A stretch of DNA of 64,000 bases from Ryuthela nishihirai (taxonomy: Eukaryota; Arthropoda; Arachnida; Araneae; Heptathelidae). Below, in pieces: positions 44,309 to 55,212 of this stretch. The notes beneath the pieces were generated by a model, which had not been told where the DNA came from, made no database searches, and was given only the letters and a program-made list of their open reading frames with translations. The position numbers were made by a program, and so were the translations under genes. The first letter of the stretch is position 1. Every line of letters begins with the position of its first letter. Location: NCBI GenBank assembly GCA_038380435.1, contig JAWZYU010000013.1, positions 7,701,901-7,765,900 of the forward strand. The letters are read 5' to 3'.

Positions 44309-45920
44309 TTTGGCTCATAATATCCTGGTTGCAAGGACTTTAGTCAGAATAGATAAAGAACAGATCCCTATCAGAGTGATGAACTGTAACAAATCCAATA
44401 GAATGTTAAAAAAAGGTGAAGAATTAGCAATATGTGAAGCTGTTACCTGTGTAACAAGTATAAATAAAATAGAAGTTACTGATTCAAATCGAAATCATAC
44501 AGACATCCCATCTCATCTTACTGAATTATGGAGAGAAACAAGACGAATATTAACTGAAAATCAAGCTGTTAAGGCCGAGAACCTATTAAAAGAATTTTCT
44601 GACATTTTTTCTGCCACATCAAATAATTATGGCCGTACAAACCTGACAGAACATAAAATCAACACTGGTGATTCTCCTCCAGTCCATCTGCCGGCAAGGA
44701 GGCTTCCATTGGCAAAAAGAGAGGAGACGGAACAACTCATAAAGGACATGGAAGCTCAAGGCATTATAGAACCATCGCAGAGTCCCTGGACATCACCAGT
44801 AGTTCTCTTGTCAAGAAAAAGGATGGATCTACACGATTTTGTGTAGATTATCGCAAATTAAATGACGTAACAAAGAAAGACTCCTTTCCTTTACCCAGGA
44901 TTGATGATACACTAGACACTTTATCTGGGTCAGAATGGTTCTCAACATTAGACTTAAAGAGCGGCTATTGGCAAGTTGGTATACGTCCTGAAGACCGTAA
45001 GAAAACAGCTTTCACTATAGGGAATGGACTTTGGCAGTTTAAGGTGATGCCATTTGGACTTTGTAATGCACCTGCTACATTTGAACGACTAATGGAGTCG
45101 GTGCTCAAAAGGTTTGTCTTTGGAGGTCTGTTTGGTTTACTTGGACGACATCATAGTTCTTGGAAGAACTTTTGAAGAACATTTGAGAAATCTTCGTCAA
45201 GTATTTGAAAAACTTAAGGCAGCCAAGTTAAAATTGGGACCGACAAAGTGTAAACTGTTCCAGCAAGAAGTTCATTACCTTGGTCATGTGATCACTACAT
45301 CAGGGATTAAGACTGATCCTAGTAAGATAGAAGCTGTAAGAGACTGGCCTCCACCACAAGATGTTCATCAACTTCGTAGTTTTATTGGACTTTGCACCTA
45401 CTATAGAAGATTTGTCAAAGGTTTCTCCAACATCGCAAGGCCATTACATCGTCTGACAGAAGAGGGCCAGCGGTTTATGTGGACCACCGAATGCGATATA
45501 GCCTTTCAACAGCTAAAGAAAACTCTTTCCACAGCACCAGTGCTAGCGTACCCACAAACTGCAGAACAATTTGTAATAGATACTGATGCAAGTAACACAG
45601 GAGTCGGTGCTGTACTTTCACAAGAACAAGACGGACAAGAGAAAGTTATTGCATACTTTAGTAAAACTTTATCCAAACCAGAGCGGAATTATTGTGTAAC
45701 ACGCAAAGAACTGTTAGCAATAATAAAAGCAATAGAACATTTTCATCATTATCTCTATGGCCAGAAATTCCTTATACGTACTGATCATGCTGCACTTAGA
45801 TGGTTATTAAACTTCAAAAACCCTGAAGGACAAATCGCTAGGTGGATACAACGGTTACAAGAATACGATTTCTCCATCGAACATCGAAGTGGTAAAATGC
45901 ATAAGAATGCAGATGCTCTT
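44309..45920 (+). pseudogene. gypsy reverse transcriptase and RNase H
   Basis: The RT begins after a linker (KAENLLKEFSDIFS) with [19 protein letters not shown] near 44660. Motifs: [20 protein letters not shown] near 44840, [13 protein letters not shown] (first catalytic Asp) near 44945, [14 protein letters not shown] near 45060, and [12 protein letters not shown] (catalytic DD) near 45130. RNase H follows with VIDTDASNTGVGAVLSQ near 45575, TRKELLAIIKAIEHF near 45700 and LIRTDHAALRWLL near 45775. There are two frameshifts, near 44812 and near 45118, both in runs such as caagaaaaagg. All catalytic residues are still readable. Confidence 0.93.
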
Positions 45921-46637
45921 TCCAGGCGCCCATGTATTGACAACTGTAAATATTGCTATAATGCAGAACTGAAATTTGGAACCAAAGAGATAATGCCCAT
46001 AAGACAAATAGTATCAACACAAACAAACAGTGATACCCCTAACATCTGGAATTCAATTGAAATCAGGAAGGATAAACTAGATGATGAAGACATAAAACCA
46101 ATATTAGAATTGATTGAAAAATCTGATGTAAGACCTAATTGGGAGCAAATCTCGAGGTATAGTCCAACTACTAAAAGTTACTGGGCACAGTGGGACTCCT
46201 TAAAAATGAAAGACGGTGTATTATACAGAAGATGGGAGAATCCCACTGGACGGCTGATCCGTTGGCAGATAATCCTTCCTCGCTCCCGAGTGGAACTTGT
46301 GATGAAAGATGTACATGATAGTGCCACTGGAGGACACTTCGGTGTTAATAAGACATTAGCCAAAGCCAGGGAACGATTTCATTGGTTGAAAAATAGGGTA
46401 GACGTTGAAAGATGGTGTAGGCAATGTGAAGCCTGTGCGGCAGGCCTAAGATTCCAGCAGGCCCTAAGACTAGGAGTCGAGGTAAGCTGCAGACGTATAA
46501 CGTTGGTGCCCCTTTTGAAAGAATAGCCATTGATGTAATGGGTCCGTTTCCTAGAACTGATGATGGAAATCGATATTTATTAGTGGTAATGGATTATTTC
46601 ACAAAGTGGCCTGAGGTATATCCCATCCAAGACCAGG

Positions 46638-46663
46638 TTGGGTTGTTTTGCCTCTGAGCGGCA
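46638..46663 (-). mobile_element. 26-bp SINE-A 3' end, 15-bp TSD
   Basis: The 26 bases from ttgggttgttttgcctctg to gcggca equal the reverse complement of the last 26 bases of SINE-A. They are bracketed by a perfect 15-bp duplication (ccatccaagaccagg at 46623-46637 and 46664-46678). This is an extreme 5'-truncated insertion and shifts the integrase frame. Confidence 0.9.
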
Positions 46664-47441
46664 CCATCCAAGACCAGGAAGCAACAACAGTGGCGGAGAT
46701 GATAGTTAATAACTTCATTAGTAGGTATGGAGTACCTTTACAACTCCACTCTGATCAACAACGGAATTTTGAATCCAATGTGTTTAAAGGCATCTGTCAA
46801 CTATTAGGCATTCAGAAAACCAGAACAACTCCCTTACACCCTCAGTCGGATGGTATGGTTGAAAGATTCAATAGAACAATTGCTCAGCATTTAGCATTAT
46901 TTGTGAACGACCACCAACGTGACTGGGATCGCCATGTACCACTCCTTTTGCTGGCATATAGGACGGCAGTGCACGAGACAACTGGACAGACACCTTCCAT
47001 GATGCTTTTTGGAAGAGAGTTACGTCTTCCCTGTGACCTTTTATATGGTCGGCCCGAAGCAATGCATGTGTCCACTCCACAATACGTACAAGAATTACAA
47101 CAACGACTAGAAGAAATCCATCACTCCGTTAGACATAACATCGACATAGCAAGTGACAGAACCAAAACAAGATATGACAGTAAAATAAATGGAACTGTTT
47201 TCAATCAAGGAGATCTTGTCTGGCTATACAGTCCACATAGAAAGAAAGGACTATCTCCAAAACTTCAGAAACCTTGGGAAGGTCCATATACAATAGTTAA
47301 CAGGATTAATGACGTGGTATGTCGCATTCGTCGACGTCCAGCTACAAAGTGCAAGGTGGTTCACGTGGATCGTTTGGCCCCGTTTCATCGAAGAACTGAA
47401 GAAGCTTTGGAATCCAGAGTTGTTCGGGACGAACAAGACCT

Positions 47442-47454
47442 AGGAAGGCGGCAG
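47442..47454 (+). other. polypurine tract
   Basis: aggaaggcggcag lies directly before the 3' LTR. It is the expected primer for plus-strand synthesis, interrupted by two C residues, so a somewhat weak example. Confidence 0.65.
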
Positions 47455-47932
47455 TGTTACGACAGAAGGAATCTGGCATCCGAAAGCAAAAAGTAGCAGC
47501 CAACGAATAAGAACTTTGGGAGAATTGGAAGAAGAACAGTGGAGCGTGTAACGGTCGTGTTTCCAACGGTCTAGAGTTCGAAAATGGACGGTTAGCTGTT
47601 CTGAGACAGTGCGCGTTAAGTATAAAGAATTATCTTTATGTGTTGTGTACGCGGGAAGTATAAAAGTGGTATCTTTTAGGTGATGTGTACGCGGATGTTC
47701 AAGCGACATGGTTATCAAGTAAAAAAGGTAATATTTAGTGGAATAGACAGAGCTAATATTGTGTGCTCTGCGCAGGAAGATTGATGACTTGTGTATGGTT
47801 AATAGTTGATTTGTTAATAAGATACTTCATCCTTATTTTCTTTGTAACAATTTACCTTGTATTGAATTTGGTTTTGAAATATAGCTTTTAATACTCACGC
47901 TCAGTGGCTATCCATTTTTGTAATCCGCAACA
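47455..47932 (+). repeat. gypsy 3' LTR
   Basis: 478 bp, same ends as the 5' LTR. By eye it differs at five positions plus one extra T. The 3' end of the integrase ORF overlaps its first 42 bases. Confidence 0.97.
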
Positions 47933-47936
47933 ATAC

Positions 47937-48239
47937 ATTTTTAATGACTCTATGAATTGGCAAAAGTGGCCACGCTTGCCACTTAAAAATGTTTGTCAAA
48001 ATTTTTTAAAAAATTAGCCACTCAATATATTGGTTGTATTATGAGTTGAGGGTTGGACGAGCCTAGTTTAGTTAGATGTTTTTGCTCCTTTTAGAGTTAC
48101 AAAATTGGAAAAGGTGCCTTTTCAGATCACAGTTTCACTTTAAACGCTTGAATTTAAAAACATGAAAATTGCACTCCCAAACCTCAAACGTGGAAAAAAT
48201 AATGTTTTTTCTTCTTGATCGTCGAATGGCTAGCTCGCT
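47937..48239. other. no recognised feature
   Basis: AT-rich sequence between the gypsy element and the plus-strand LINE. No gene or element end was recognised; some of it may be 5' UTR of that LINE. Confidence 0.45.
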
Positions 48240-48375
48240 CCACTGTTGATCAAAGAAACGAGGGCAACAGGTCTTAGTTTTCAAATTGTAAAAATAGCGT
48301 GGAAAATGTGGAAAAAGATGTTTTTGATTTCACTTTCTTTTCAAATAAAAACAAAAAAAAATCTATCATCGCACA

Positions 48376-48660
48376 ATTTGGATCAAGAAAGACTAAAGAT
48401 CTTTGGATTAGGGTCTGGAAAGAAAAAAAGGAACCGACAGTTAAAGAAATTGATGATCGATATGAAGATGGATGAGTTTCTATTAATGATCACTTAACGC
48501 AAGAAAACAAACGTTTAAGGCAAAGGAAAAACATCGTGAATTGGACTACAAGTACGTCTGGGTCAGACATTAAGATTTTTGTGAGAAAGGAGGAAGGTTC
48601 TAGTTCGATTAAAATTAAAAACTCTCAGGATCTAGATAAACTGAGAGAGTTAAGTATTTT
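48376..48660 (+). pseudogene. LINE ORF1 C-terminal part
   Basis: Reads DLWIRVWKEKKEPTVKEIDD, a stop, then SINDHLTQENKRLRQRKN and SDIKIFVRKEEGSSSIKI, ending DLDKLREL. This order (INdhLT...nk.L, then a strand with vR..gs..i.I, then DLdkL) resembles the C-terminal part of ORF1 in Jockey/CR1-like LINEs, an RNA-binding accessory protein. The in-frame TGA at about 48470 makes it non-functional. Recognition rests on motif order only. Confidence 0.5.
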
Positions 48661-48899
48661 GAGTGTAATATTTATAAATTGTGAAATGTATTTATAATGG
48701 CTAATTTTTTGTCGTATGGTCTACAGAATGATGTTACTGCTTCTGATTTGGGTTCTGATGCTATTCAGAATGTTACAGATGATGATGATGATGATGAAGA
48801 ATTAAACATGATGAATGATAATTATTCGAAAGTAATTGAAATTGATAAAAAAAAATGTGTATGATAAAAAATATTTTTTTTTTTTTTTTGGGGGGGGGG

Positions 48900-49870
48900 G
48901 TTGTTGAATATACCTTTTATAGGGAAATATTAGAAGTCAGAAAAAATTTTGATCATTTTGTAGTATTGCTTAATTTAACTGAATTAAAACTAGAAATTAT
49001 AGTACTTACTGAGATTTGGGTGAAAGAAGGGGGAAATAGCCTTATATGAAATAGAGGATATAAAGAATGCTATAAATGCAGGGAGGGAAAAAGGTCAGGA
49101 GGAGTAACTGTTTATATTAAAGAAGGATGGGAAGTGAACCAGATTTTTTCTCATTTTAAAACTGCTGACTTAGTGGAATTCATAAAAAAAAACATTCAAT
49201 TACTAACTTGGCCTTGTTGTAATTTATAGAGCTCATGAATTTAATAAATCTGAATTTATTGATGAACTGCGTTGAACGAAATGGTATGATAAAGGCAAGA
49301 GATTTTAATTTGGATTTATTATCTGATGATCATCATTGGATTGTTTTACCTCTGAGCGGCACTTTTTTGCACACCATGGGCTAAATGGCCAGGCTACAAG
49401 GACCCTGAAGGCTCAGAGAAGGTTGCGGGAGGGGACCACCTGGAACAGCTGTTGGGAGACAGATGGTAGCCTCCCGTCAAGGTAATCCAGCGTGTTCTTT
49501 AACGTGCACAGGGTATGGCTCTCCGCGCACGGGCCACGGCTTAACGTCCCATCCGACGGACGGCGGCCGTTTCAAGCCCATCGGTGTCCCTACTGACCGT
49601 GGGCAGGGCGGGGAATTTTGCGGAGATAAATCTCAACGCTGACCCAGCTGGGACTCGAACCTGGGTACTACAGATTACGAGCCTGGCGCGCTACCGACTG
49701 AGCCACCCCCCGCCCCCAATGATCATCATAAAATAAATATTTTACAAATGGTAAATTCAAATGGTTTCCATTCCGGTCATACTTCTGTTACTAGGTAAAG
49801 TACTGAAACCTGCCTAGATCACCTTTACATTAGAAATTTTAGATTAGACACTGTAACTACACTACATATA
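48900..49870 (+). pseudogene. LINE endonuclease, broken, split by SINE-A
   Basis: APE-type endonuclease. ELKLEIIVLTEIWVKEGG (TEIW carries the catalytic Glu) lies near 48985, then KRSGGVTVYIKEGW near 49095. After the SINE-A at 49337-49718 come VNSNGFHSGHTSVTR and TCLDHLYIRNFRLDTVTT, the last being the DH block. A long T-run then G-run (48872-48900) sits at the N-terminal edge. Stops and frameshifts are common. Confidence 0.7.
49337..49718 (-). mobile_element. SINE-A in LINE endonuclease
   Basis: Full-length minus-strand SINE-A (382 bp) with a perfect 11-bp target duplication, atgatcatcat, at 49326-49336 and 49719-49729. Removing it restores the LINE sequence. Confidence 0.94.
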
Positions 49871-50029
49871 TTATTAAAACTGACATCTCAAATCAATTTT
49901 TTGTTGGAAGCAATATAAAGTGCGGTTTTCATGGAGACATTTCTACAGAAAAGCTTTCTACAAATTTTACCAAGATTCAATATAGTAAATGGAAAAAGTT
50001 ATTTTCTGAAAAATCATGGGATCATATCG

Positions 50030-51313
50030 CGAGAGAGATAAATGTGAATTTGGCATTTGACGCTTTTCTGCGGTAATTAACGTTACTAATTAAAGATGCG
50101 CAGACTACGTACTCTGAAAAAAATAATAAAAAACTCAAACCATGGATAACAGAAGCTATTATTAGTTCAATCAATTTTAAAAGAAATTTATGCAAAAGAC
50201 CTAAATCCAAAAAATTGAAGGAAACAACCAGAATATTTTAAAAGACACAAAATTATGCTATCTAATGCAATCAGAGAAGCTAAAAATGATTATTACAAAA
50301 ATATTTTTTATTAAAAATGGAAATAATATTAAAAAAAATTGGGAAACTATTAATGAAATGTTTGACGGAAGAAAGGTAAAATGCATTCCTTCTCGAATAA
50401 TCACGGATAGAAATCAATTGCTTCTGTTTGATGAAAAGCCGCAGCAATTGGTCAATAGATTTAACAACTACTTCATTATTTCAACAGAACCCACATAATC
50501 AAACCCAAATATAAGAGGTAAGCAGCAATTTAAAATGTAAAATACCTAATTCCATTTTTTCCCCTAATATACCAGAACAAGAAATTTTTGATGCTATCAA
50601 GGAATTGAAGGAGGGAAAATAACCTGGTATGGAGGAAATTACAATTATATACCCCCTCAAGCAGCTGCTTGCCACAGAGGTCTGACAGGAGCCTGTCAGT
50701 TTATATGCATAGTAGAAGGTCTGAGAGGATGGCAGGACCTCAGCAGAAAACGACACAACAGCCATGCCTTACCCGGGGCTCGAACCCAGGTCCCTTAGAT
50801 CAGTAGCCAAGCATTTTCCCGGAAACTGAATCTATATTTTGCAAACTTATAAACTTTTCTTTTATAGGTGTCTTTCCTGAAATTCTAAAAACTACTTTAA
50901 TTATTCCGGTGTTTAAAAATGGTAACACTAAGTTAATTGAAAATTACAGACTAATTTCGCTTCTATCAGTTTTTTCCAAGATTCTTGAAAAAAATTGTTA
51001 AAAATAAAAACTTGGTAACTTCTGGGATATGCATAGTTTATTTGCCAAAAATCAATTTGGATTTCGAAAAGGTTTGACTACTTAAAGTGCAATTTTAGAA
51101 ATGACGACACAAATTTACAAGAATTTCAATCATAAATGTAAAAACAGTTTTTTTTTTTGGATTTGAAAAAAGCTTTTGTTTCCGTGAATCATGAGATATT
51201 ATTAGAAAAGTTAAAACCCTGTGGTGTTAGGGCAAATTTGCTTTTATGGATTAAGAGTTATTTAATAAATAGGAAGCAAAAAGTGCAAATTGGAAATATA
51301 TTAAATAAAATAA
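50030..51313 (+). pseudogene. Jockey/CR1-like RT, first half, broken
   Basis: Visible in order: KKLKPWITEAIISSI near 50130, NWETINEMFDGRKV near 50340, FNNYFIIS near 50465, EQEIFDAIKELKEGK near 50575, then a SINE-B, then FPEILKTTLIIPVFKNGN near 50870, NYRLISLLSVFSKILEK near 50945, FAKNQFGFRKGLTT near 51040 and motif A, DLKKAFVSVNHEILLEKL, near 51160 with its catalytic Asp. It breaks at the second SINE-B (51321). Motif B and the YxDD box are not found downstream. Frameshifts occur near 50300, 50990 and 51140. Confidence 0.8.
50650..50811 (-). mobile_element. SINE-B, head truncated
   Basis: Minus-strand SINE-B with a complete tail (taccccctcaagcagctgc) and a B-box region (gctcgaacccaggtccc). 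The copy stops in the A-box region at cagtagccaagc, so the first ~20 bases are missing. It lies within the plus-strand LINE RT. Confidence 0.9.
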
Positions 51314-51320
51314 AAATAAA

Positions 51321-51503
51321 TGCCCCCTCAAGCAGCTGCTTGCCACAGAGGTCTGAGAGGAGCCTGTCAGTTTGTACACCACAGTAGGAAGGTCTGTGAG
51401 GATGGCGGGGCCTCAGAAGAAAAACAACACAAACATCCATGCCTTACCATGGGCTCGAATCCAGGTCCCTTAGATCAGTAGCGAAATGGGCTAACCACTC
51501 GGC
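51321..51503 (-). mobile_element. SINE-B
   Basis: Minus-strand SINE-B, nearly full length, with the head reading gggctaaccactcgg. Several substitutions mark it as older. It interrupts the LINE RT after motif A. Confidence 0.9.
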
Positions 51504-51616
51504 AATAATAAATTATCTCTCAATGAGATGTCTCCAATGGGATATTCAGCATTTAGAGATGGAACCTGAACATTTAAAAGTAGTTTGCAAATCATAACGG
51601 TTTAACTCAAAAATTA

Positions 51617-52004
51617 GATTGGGTTGTTGTTTTACCTCTGAGCGGCACTTTTTTGCACACCATGGGCTAAATGGCCAGGTCAGATGGACCCGAAGGCTCA
51701 GAGAAGGTTGGGGGAGGGGACCCACTGGAACAGCTGTTGGGAGACAGATGGTAGTCTCCCGTCAAGGCCATCCAGCGTGTTCTTTAACGTGCACAGGGTA
51801 TGGCTCTCCCGCACACGGGGCCACGGCTTAACGTCCCGTCCGACGGACGGCGGCCTTTCCAAGCCCATCGGTATCCCATACTGACAGTGGGCAGGGCGGG
51901 GAATTTTTGCGGAGATAAATCTCAACGCTGACCCAGCTGGGACTCGAACCTGGGAACTACAGATTACGAGCCTGGCGCGCTACCGACTGAGCCACCCCCG
52001 CCCC
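51617..52004 (-). mobile_element. SINE-A, 13-bp TSD
   Basis: Full-length minus-strand SINE-A with a perfect 13-bp duplication, aactcaaaaatta, at 51604-51616 and 52005-52017. It lies in the 3' region of the LINE. Confidence 0.95.
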
Positions 52005-52283
52005 AACTCAAAAATTAAGGAAAACATAAATAATGCTTATTGGTTTTAGGCGTCATCAATAAATTATATCAATATCAGATATTTATATATATTGGTACGA
52101 ATTTAAATATGATTTTCATTAAAGAAACGACATAATGAAGAATTTTTATATTAAAGAAAAAGATGCAATGCTTTAAAATTGTGTATATAGGATACGCAAG
52201 ATTGTATATATTTCGTTGTAATTGTAATTGTATAGTAAAAACATGTAAACGTAAATGTAATGTTACTACAGATTCTGAGAATA

Positions 52284-52306
52284 AATCTATCTATCTATCT
52301 ATCTAT
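52284..52306 (+). repeat. (ATCT)n microsatellite, LINE tail
   Basis: About five ATCT units directly after gagaataa. This is best read as the terminal repeat of the Jockey/CR1-like LINE. Confidence 0.85.
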
Positions 52307-52512
52307 TTCTGGTAAAATGGGTTAAATTTAAAAAAGAAAACTTGTATATCCTTTGCTTTGCTGCACTTATTATAAATATAGTTTAATGTTTTCAATTACT
52401 TTCAAATTTAAGCAATTGAAGGCTTCTAAGAGATTCGAATTTTGCACTTGAATGAAGAATAAAACCACATTTTCGAGAGAACCATATGAAGCAAATATAT
52501 CACGTGAAAATA

Positions 52513-53933
52513 CACTGGCGGATATTGAAAAACAGAAACACCCAAAAGGAATTCCTTTACGAACGTCATATTATAATACGTTAATAGTTAAGGGCAGCAG
52601 AAACCGTGATCCAAGATTGAAAGTCATTGGATGAAATAATGACGTCACTGAGGACGACAACATGCAAATGTACGCAGCGCGTATTTAAGGACTAAGCCAT
52701 GAAGAAATAAGTTATTCGTCTCGTGTCGTGTTGTTCACTGCTCTTTGAAGTAAGCTACCATGCCTGAACGACGCAGGCGTGCAACATTTGTTCAGTTAGC
52801 AGAGTTTGAGCGAGGTCGTATTGTGGGTCTTCGGGAAGAAGGTTGGTCTTTTACTCAAATTGCACACCGCGTTGGACGAGAGGTATCGGAAGAGGTACGA
52901 TGGTGGCGTCGAAGGTCAGAAGAGAATTCACACATTCGCAGACGTGGTTCCGGGCAACACAGAATTACGGAGCACGAGAGGATCGGCGTATCAGGAGGGC
53001 GGCGGTGGCAGAGCGAACGGCTACGGCGTCACAAATTCGATCATCTGTCATACCAAGGGTGTCTAAAATAAAGATACGCAATCGTCATTTGGAAGCAGAA
53101 TTACGGGCACTCGTGCCACTTGCACGGTTTATCACTGTCACTTCGTCACTGTGGAGCACGTCTGAAGTGGTGTCAAGAACGAGTTCATTGTAGGGAAGAA
53201 TGGCAGTCTGTGGTCTTCAGTGATGAAAGCCGATTCTCCTTAGGAGCGTCCGATGGTCATTTACGCGTCCGAAAGCGACAAGGTGAGTGGCTTCTTCCAT
53301 CGTGCATCCGCCAGCAACACACAGGGCCCACGCCGAGCATCATGGTGTGGGGAGCGATTAGCTATCACTCTCGTACGTGTCTGGTGTTTGTACAGGGTAC
53401 ACTGAATAGCAATACGTACGTCAGCGACATCATACGGCCGATCGTTTTGCCACATTTGAGTGTAATCCCAAATGCGATACTTCAGCAGGATAACGCCCAC
53501 CCGCACTCTGCCCGGCTAAGTCAACATGCTCTTCAGGCAGTGCACCAACTCCCTTGGCCAACACGCACTCCAGACATATCTGGGACTGGATAGGAGAAAG
53601 ACTCTTCAGCGGGCCCGCGGCAGGCAACGACCATCGCTGGATTACGCGTTCAAGTTGAAAGTGCATGGAATGGTAACCCCCAGAGTGATATCCAGCATTT
53701 GTACGACTGATTGCATGCCAAATTGGAAGCTAGTATTGCTGCTCGAGGAGGTTCAACACCTTATTAAAATGTGCCTTCTGTAAAATGTAATACTCATTAA
53801 AAGGTAAAATAAACATTGAATCACTTCACACGTGTGATCACTGTCCTTTCTCAACAAGTTGTTTCTACTTAATAAATCTCATAGATTACGCTTCAAATGT
53901 TCATGGTGTTCTTTTTTTCAATTTCCGCCAGTG
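52513..53933 (+). mobile_element. Tc1 transposon, 1421 bp
   Basis: TA flanks (52511-52512 and 53934-53935) and short inverted repeats starting cactggcggatattgaaaaa at the left and the complement of cactggcggaaattgaaaaa at the right. One transposase gene lies on the plus strand. Imperfect repeats and a damaged gene show it is inactive. Confidence 0.92.
52760..53782 (+). pseudogene. Tc1 transposase, frameshifted, catalytic Glu deleted
   Basis: Starts MPERRRRATFVQLAEFERGR, with a helix-turn-helix (REEGWSFTQIAHRVGR) at about residues 30-47. Frameshifts follow near 52900, near 52990 and near 53130, beyond which the catalytic half is readable: VVFSDESRFSLG (first Asp) near 53215, MVWGAISYHSRT near 53345 and ILQQDNAHPHSARLSQH (second Asp) near 53480. 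The block that should read SPDLSPIEHVWD is TPDIS followed directly by a frame-shifted WDWIGERL near 53580, so the PIE residues with the catalytic Glu are deleted. It cannot transpose itself. Confidence 0.93.
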
Positions 53934-53935
53934 TA

Positions 53936-54697
53936 CAAAAAAGATGGAAAGTTAAGCGAAGAAATCACGAGAATTCAACCCGTTTAATGGAATTTTGGAT
54001 TTATATGCGATTCTGCATTTTAGAACTAATTCTAAAGCAGGCTAAAAAGTAAAACTTTTACTTTAGTTAGAATACATCATACAATTTTGCACAGAAATTT
54101 TTACATTTAATTTCCCTTGCTGAAATAAGAATCTGGAAATAACTATTTTTAGTTTTTTTTACAAGTTTTCCATGTTTTACAATTCGGACGATGTTTTTTA
54201 CTCGGAAAAAACTGAATCACTGGATTTCAATAAAACAAGCTCTGACGTCATATTATGGCATCTGAAGGCTTCATGCTCGAAAGATTCGAGACCGGACTGT
54301 TCGGAAGGGTTCAAGTGTGTGTGGGTGGGGGGTTAAATAAATTGAATTGCAGAAATGCATAAATAGAAAACTTAATAATGTAATTATTTTCATTTCTACA
54401 TAGTGCAAAAGGAAAGAAAACTTCATTATAAACTCACATAAATATCTTTTCCTTTCCGTGTGTTTTAAAGAAAATCACATCATATTTGGTAGTAATCCAT
54501 GTAAAAACAAGAGATGTGTAAGCAAATAGCAGATTATACTGATTGTAAAACATTTTACTCAATAAAGGGTTCGAAAAAATAAATCACGCTTTGGCACTTT
54601 TTAAAGCCCCCACAAGTGTCGAAGTTCTAGATGAAAGCCTCGTTCGCCTATGTGGTAATCCGCCGCTGGCAAGGTCAGTGGACGAATAAATAAACAA
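53936..54697. other. no recognised feature
   Basis: AT-rich sequence between the Tc1 element and a diverged SINE-B, with a short G-rich run at 54318-54335. No gene or element was recognised. Confidence 0.5.
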
Positions 54698-54878
54698 TTG
54701 CTGAGGCAGTTGCTTGCCACACAAGTCTAACAGAGACTGTCAGTTGCCAGAGAGAAGGTTTGTGAGGAAGCAGAGGCCTCAACAGAAGGAAGACGGCATA
54801 GAAAAGTTCGTACCTTGTCTGGGGCTCGAACCCTCTGATCACAAGTGAAGCGCGCTACTGGTCAAAGCAACGGGACGG
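54698..54878 (-). mobile_element. SINE-B, diverged
   Basis: Recognisable by its tail (ctgaggcagttgcttgcca), the B-box region (ggctcgaaccctctgatc) and the head remnant gtcaaagcaacgggacgg. It carries many substitutions, so it is an older copy. Confidence 0.75.
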
Positions 54879-55047
54879 TGGAATTCGTAAAACGTTTAAA
54901 AAAATTGTACTTCGGGATTTCTCCCTGCCTCGTACAGCAAATGGTATAAAAATCAAAACAGGCATAGAGCAAGAAACGTTTTAGGGGAGGGGAGGATAAA
55001 ACAAATGATAACAAAAGTGAAAAATGCAGATGAATTATTTTTTTCAA

Positions 55048-55212
55048 TTGTAGTCAAGTGGTTAGCGCGCTTTGCTACTGATCAAAGGGATCTGGATTCG
55101 AGGTCCATGTAAGACATGGCTGTTTGTGTTGTCTTTCTGCTGAGGTCCCGCCATCCTCAGACCTTTTACCACGGAGTATAAACTGACAGACTCATGTCAG
55201 ACCTCAGTAGGG
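55048..55212 (+). mobile_element. SINE-B, diverged
   Basis: Plus-strand copy with the head gtcaagtggttagcgcgctt and a poor B box (gattcgaggtcc). It ends tcagacctcagtaggggg, lacking the shared gctgcttgagg tail segment. It lies at the upstream edge of the Polinton polymerase fragment. Confidence 0.75.

Larger units (their letters stand above)
45921..47496 (+). pseudogene. gypsy integrase, frameshifted with SINE-A fragment
   Basis: Zinc-binding HHCC region (HDSATGGHFGVNKTLAK, then WCRQCEAC) near 46310-46440. A frame change lies near 46445. The catalytic core follows: ERIAIDVMGPFPRTDDG (first Asp) near 46525, LHSDQQRNFES (second Asp) near 46745 and SDGMVERFNRTI (Glu) near 46850, so the DDE triad is present. 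A 26-bp SINE-A end plus a 15-bp duplication at 46638-46678 shifts the frame between the first and second Asp. A GPY/F-type module (PKLQKPWEGPYTIVNR) lies near 47255; no chromodomain was seen. The ORF ends inside the 3' LTR at 47496. Confidence 0.92.
41549..47932 (+). mobile_element. Ty3/gypsy LTR retrotransposon, 6.4 kb
   Basis: Complete LTR element: two LTRs (477 and 478 bp, TG...CA ends), a 4-bp target duplication (atac at 41545-41548 and 47933-47936), primer-binding site, gag, protease, RT, RNase H, integrase and polypurine tract. The order protease-RT-RNaseH-integrase is that of Ty3/gypsy. No envelope gene is present. The LTRs differ by about five substitutions and one indel by eye, near 1%. 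The reading frames are nevertheless broken in several places and carry a SINE-B and a 26-bp SINE-A piece. Confidence 0.96.
48240..52308 (+). mobile_element. Jockey/CR1-like LINE with four SINE insertions
   Basis: Plus-strand LINE with readable ORF1, endonuclease and first half of the RT. It ends at aataaatctatctatctatc (52284-52306), a polyadenylation-like signal followed by a TCTA microsatellite, the usual end of this type of LINE. SINE insertions lie at 49337-49718 (A), 50650-50811 (B), 51321-51503 (B) and 51617-52004 (A). The part of the RT that should hold the catalytic box is missing after 51313, so an internal deletion accompanies the insertions. The 5' limit is uncertain. Confidence 0.75.
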
